A DNA stretch of 64,000 nt, taken from contig NC_043994.1 in the NCBI RefSeq assembly GCF_902150065.1, forward strand, positions 23,812,413-23,876,412. The letters run 5' to 3'. This document shows positions 59,581 to 64,000 of the stretch, one piece after another; position 1 is the first letter of the stretch, and every line of letters begins with the position of its first letter. The position numbers and the translations under genes were made by a program. The notes under the pieces were generated by a model. It did not search any database. It was given only the letters and a program-made list of their open reading frames with translations, and was not told the origin of the DNA. Origin of the DNA: Myripristis murdjan (lineage: Eukaryota; Chordata; Actinopteri; Holocentriformes; Holocentridae).

Positions 59581-62500
59581 ATGATCAGGCCATCGCTCAC
59601 TGCCATCTGCCTCGGTAACACGCCCCTTCCCAAAATGTCTCTTCCTGTCTCTCTCATTTCTCTGCGTAGTTCCCTTTCTCTTGAAGCACAAACTCCCTGC
59701 ATGGGTACACTGTTTTTTATATCATTCTTAATGAGCGTGTTTCCTTAATACCCTTGGTACTCACTCCTTCAGCGTCCGTGTTTCCTGTACATCAATGCCA
59801 ATGAACACAAACATCACACAAACCCTACCATGAGAAATCTTCTGTGTACAGTAAACACTTTGATAATTATGTGATTTTGTCTGCGATTACGTGAATCTCC
59901 CAGGCTTATTTCTCCTTTCCCTGCAGCCCTCCTTCTGTCCTGCGCTTACTCGGCCAAGCCAAATGGATCAAAGAACAAGAAGCCAAAGCAAGGTAGACAT
60001 CATAAACAAACCCAGCCTATAATCTCTGTGTCAGTCCCACTGTTATGTCTCTATTAGCTCTCTCGCTTGCAAGTTTGCAGTCAGTTCATGTTTAATTCAC
60101 TCAGCTAAAAATTTTAATTCACTTTGTACACACAGCCCAAAACCCTCAGAGGCTCTGTTCACATTAGTTTCTGTATAGAGTTAGTTTAAAAACCTTATGA
60201 TAAAATATTTGTGCATGTTAAGGGACTTCCTCACTTGATCAAAGTGAAGGTGAATTGATTCCAACTCGGGCTGAGCAATAAATCGGAACATTATCAATCG
60301 CAGGGGCTGCAATTTTTGGATAAAGATAAAATGTGCGACAAAATGTTTTTATAAATTAAGTGTTATAGTACTACAGAGATGCCCTGGCCTATAAATTGTA
60401 TGCTTGAGATGTAAGAACATGGTTGTTTTATAAGAACTCCATCAAAAATCACATCGTCATCATTTTAAAAAATCTTTTTTTCTAGTGAAAATGACAATTA
60501 TGAGGCAAAAAATTGCATTGCAATATTGCATTATATTATGTGTCAAAATAATTGCAATGTGATTTTTTTTTTTTTTTTTAACTGTATAATTCAGGCCTAA
60601 CCCCAGTCTTGCTCTGTTGTACCTCTGTGCTGCAGTTGTTCCAGCCATCGAGTGTGACGTCAGAGCTGGAAAGATCAACCTGCCCGAGTTCATAGTGAAG
60701 TGTCCAGCCCACTGCAAGGAGACCAAGCAGCAAGTGTATGGGACCGGAGTGTTTGCCTCCATCTCCAGCATCTGCAACGCAGCGATCCACAGGTGCAGTA
60801 CTAGACTGTGAACTGAAATGAGAAATGATTTTATTAAAACACTCTATAAGTGAACTGCGGTCCTGAGAGAAGGGTGAGTTTGCAAGACAACTCCTTGTTC
60901 TTCTACACTTCTGCAATGTATACTGCCTGAAAAGCTCCTGTGGGACGTCTTTGTAATTTTTTCCCCCTATTGTACCAGTGACAAAGCTTTGCGTCAGTGA
61001 AATTCATTTTTAGATCAATGGATCCCAACAAAAATTTTGTGTCCACAGCGGGGTGATCACGAACTCAGGGGGGAAGGTGATTGTGAGGAAGATGGCGGGG
61101 CAGAACATCTACAAGGGCACCAATTCCAACGGAGTGCGCTCGCTCTCTCTGCCCAAGTGGAGGGAATCATTTGTTGTCTCAGGTATTAAACTCAGGAATA
61201 CAGTGCAAACTGCCATAGCCTTTAAGTTATTCCTCAGCCTTCATTTAGTTCTGTGTTTCAGTGGGGAAGCCAAAGAAAGGAGTGATCTACCCATCTACCC
61301 TGGACTACACCCCTTCAAGACCAACCTACGTGAAAACAAGTAAGAAGGGGGTTGTTCTGAGAAGGATTTTTTCCCCCCATAATAATATGCATTGGTAGAG
61401 CGCTAAATGTAGCCTGTCTTGGTTGATGGATGGATGCTTAGTGTTTCACAATGATCAAACGTACCGATAAGGACAAGAGGTTATGAGATAAACTCCTGTC
61501 ACTGCTCAAAGATCCCATGATTGGCTGAGGCATTCTGAAGCCCACTGTGGTTGAGTGAGGAGCCGGAGCGCTGCAGTCCGGTGAAGAATGTGAAGAATGC
61601 ACGGCAACACAGCAGTTACAGTGGACGCTCTTCCTCCCGATCCATCCATCGTGTACAGTTCCTTCTCCGTCTGTCCTCTCCTTTCAGGTCAAAAGGAGGC
61701 CAAAGCTCCGGTAGCCACCACAGCGCTGCCTGTGACGACAGCACCTGAACCCGCCACCACCACAGCACCCGAACCCACCACCACCACCACCACCACCACG
61801 CCAGCACCCACAACCACCACCAGCACCACCACCATCACCACCACAACTCCACCCCCCACCACTGCCAAGGCTCGCGCTGCACTGCACAAAGTCAGGGATG
61901 CAGGTGAATGAGACACACACACACACACACACACGCATGCATCATGCATACCCCTGCAGTATGTGTTGCATACATACATGTAATAAGAGTGCTTTTTCTT
62001 TCTAACATAAATGGATCCATGTATGTTATGTAGAGGATTGCGTGTTTACTTGGATGCAGGATATATGATTTGATAATAAACTTAAAGGAACAGTACACCC
62101 AAAATGCAAAACGCTAAAAAATATATATATTTATCACTACATACTGTACTTCTGGTGGAATTTATCCATTCAGATAGTTTCTTTATAATTTGGAGAGGCT
62201 AATAAATAGATAGTCTCCTGCACAGTCACGCTATTTGTTAGGGTGGTGGTTGAGGAAATCTTAAAAATGTTCAAGCCAAAAAGTCTTGCTGCATGCCAAC
62301 AAAGCTTGTGACCCACTTGGTAAATAAACTATTTGCAGCACGCTTGAAATGCTTTGCTTGCCATATTGCTTTTTGCTTGCAAAACAAACATGTTTAAATA
62401 AATAACGCATCTACCATGAGGTTCCAGAGCTTCGCTGGTGTGTGGAAAGACTTTTTGACTTGAACAGTTTGCCTGTGTTTTTTGGCATTAAGTAGTTCCC

Positions 62501-63927
62501 AACAAAAATCATCACCCCCAAGAGCTCTATGATGGATTATGCCAGATGTCCGTGTCATATGAATACTCATCCAGCCCCTTTGTATTGGGATACTGGAAAG
62601 CTGCCATAGAAGACTGGAAACCTCACCAAATCAAACAGAAACTACGTGGATTAATAGACTCTACCGTGGATAAATGGGAAAATATCTTCTTTGTATTTTG
62701 GGTGAACTATTCCTTTAACACCTGATCCAGTAATCCCAATCCAGACACAGCAGATCCGCTGTCGTCAGCCTGTTGGCTAATGATGCTGATGTCTAATTGA
62801 CTGTGGCATGGAGCTTATAATTGGAATTGCTCTGATTACCTGAACAAGCTTTCATTTGTGTGATAATGAGTGATGAAGATTGCAGTTGGTAATTACAAGG
62901 CACAACTGTAATTAAGACAAATTACAGTTGGCCAGAGCCAAGATTACGACTGCGCGGTTCTCTCGCTCGACTCGCTGCATAAACTGTAGGCCATTCATCG
63001 CTCTCATTAAATGTAAACATGATCAGAGGGTAATCGGTTTGAGTCATCTGCCCCTTTACGACACAAACGCAGGTATGCAGACAATGCTGCTGTGTCTTAA
63101 GGTATGTGTATAAATGAGGTGTGTCTCCTCCTCTCTGCACCACCTCCCTCTCTCCCTCGTTTTTCTGTAACGCTATCTCTCTCCTCTCATTGGCACCCAA
63201 TGTCTGTTTCTTCTATCTAGGCAGCAGTCACCCGTACTTTGCAGCCGCAAGTTCAAGTAAGTGAAGCAAGGCATACAGGGGTTGGGATTTTCACTGGGAG
63301 CATGAAAGGGTGCGGTGGTGTTGCTTACCACTGGGGCGCACAGTAATTTATTTATTTGTTTATTTATTTATTTTTTGTCTTGTTTCTTTTTATGTATTTG
63401 ACATCAGGTGTTTGCTTCACACTACTCCTCTGGGATTTTTGTGCATCAGGATTAAAAGCATTCTGTATTAAAGCTTATGAGGGATATTAGTAATCACAGC
63501 ATTAAGCTATTCATATTTCCAAAGCAAGTTAAGTCATATATCAACGGCATAACTTGCGTATTTTAATGGGTGAAATCAATCCACTTGTTTTAAGCCAAAC
63601 ACTTAAAACAAAGTTCCTAACCTACAGGTAAGCAATGAAAATTATGGTCTTTGTTCATTTACATTTGCAGCTAATTATTCGCATGTAGACAGTATAAATC
63701 TACAAATATCTACATTGTGTTATTCTCAATATTGGTATAGGGCAGTCACAGAATGGTCAAAGAAAAGGTCCCGGCCAAGGTATGTCCAAACTCTTATTGA
63801 TTCTGAAACTCTTGCAAAGTCCTTTTAACACCATACAATCATTCAAGTTTGACTAAACAATCAAATTTCTTCAAAGTATTCAGAGGAAGTGCCTATGCGA
63901 ATAGATTCTCACCACGTGCCAATCCAG
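59581..63927 (+). CDS. vit: Vitrin, N-terminal part (LCCL domain); continues past the window
   Basis: Vitrin is a secreted matrix protein with an LCCL domain and two vWA domains, first known from the vitreous. Nine coding exons are visible: 59581-59614, 59927-59992, 60636-60792, 61049-61182, 61262-61339, 61688-61903, 63221-63256, 63741-63779 and 63886 (or 63884)-63927. They encode 267 residues plus a split codon. Residues 1-20 are a signal peptide (MIRPSLTAICLALLLSCAYS). The LCCL domain has its four cysteines at 40, 56, 60 and 80, a YGTGVF motif at 68-73, and a block SLSLPKWRESFVV. The linker after residue 166 is Thr/Pro-rich and probably O-glycosylated. It matches human VIT at CDV-AGKI, PEFIVKCPA and NSNGVRSLSLP. 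The small exons 7-9 are phase 1-1. The vWA domains must lie to the right. Confidence 0.93.
61738..61862 (+). repeat. vit: (ACC)n-rich coding repeat for a Thr linker
   Basis: Imperfect ACC triplets inside vit exon 6 encode runs of threonine broken by Pro, Ala, Glu and Ile. The tract is in frame and translated. Its length may vary between individuals and species. Confidence 0.85.
61913..61934. repeat. (CA)n microsatellite
   Basis: About eleven CA units lie immediately after the donor of vit exon 6. Confidence 0.85.
62082..62718 (+). mobile_element. 637-bp MITE with TTAA ends in vit intron 6
   Basis: It starts TTAAAGGAACAGTACACCC and ends GGTGAACTATTCCTTTAA. The inverted repeats stay alike for about 28 bases with few mismatches. 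TTAA is present at both ends. Internal sequence and ends match the copy in opsin intron 5. No open frame of note, so it is non-autonomous. A piggyBac-type origin is suggested by TTAA but not proven. Confidence 0.75.
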
Positions 63928-64000
63928 GTAAATCAAGCTTTAATCATCCTGATGTGTCTCTTTGTTATTTTTACCTTTTGGGACAAGGCTAGGCCACAGC

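Noticed and set aside
61684-61979. Gly/Val/Trp-rich antisense frames
   Set aside because: They are shadows of the ACC-repeat coding exon of vit.

Overview
The window is nuclear DNA of a ray-finned (teleost) fish, probably a percomorph, although the species cannot be named from sequence alone. The evidence is compact multi-exon genes with GT-AG introns, long (CA/TG)n and (TATC)n microsatellites, and fish-type MITEs and SINE remnants. Six genes can be traced exon by exon by homology with continuous reading phase. Five are complete and one runs off the right edge.

Layout: 1-3.2 kb holds only repeats. mkks (+, 3873-6828, 570 aa, chaperonin-like BBS6) converges on srd5a2 (-, 7876-9807, 264 aa, steroid 5-alpha-reductase). 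About 6 kb of empty sequence follows. memo1 (-, 16052-21462, 297 aa) and spast (+, 23537-28817, 476 aa, microtubule-severing AAA ATPase) lie head to head across a 2 kb promoter interval. A 17 kb intergenic stretch (28.9-45.9 kb) has no gene I can support. A neuropsin (OPN5)-like opsin follows (+, 45875-52124, 416 aa). The window ends inside vit (vitrin, + from 59581), where the signal peptide, LCCL domain and Thr-rich linker are present and the vWA domains lie beyond the edge.

srd5a2, memo1, spast and vit are the fish counterparts of genes on human 2p22. The human neighbours DPY30 and SLC30A6 are not seen, an opsin sits between spast and vit, and mkks (human 20p12) abuts srd5a2, so the block is rearranged relative to human. 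The genes do not form a shared pathway. They cover cilium chaperoning, steroid metabolism, redox/motility, microtubule severing, photoreception and extracellular matrix.

The points most worth a second look are: a spastin gene whose first exon has no membrane-hairpin N-terminus; an opsin with Asp at both classical counterion positions; two inverted copies of one old dispersed repeat, each split by a different younger insertion (one a hAT-type MITE with a perfect 8-bp target duplication); and two families of TTAA-flanked MITEs, one with copies in both an opsin and a vit intron. No large new multi-gene system was found.
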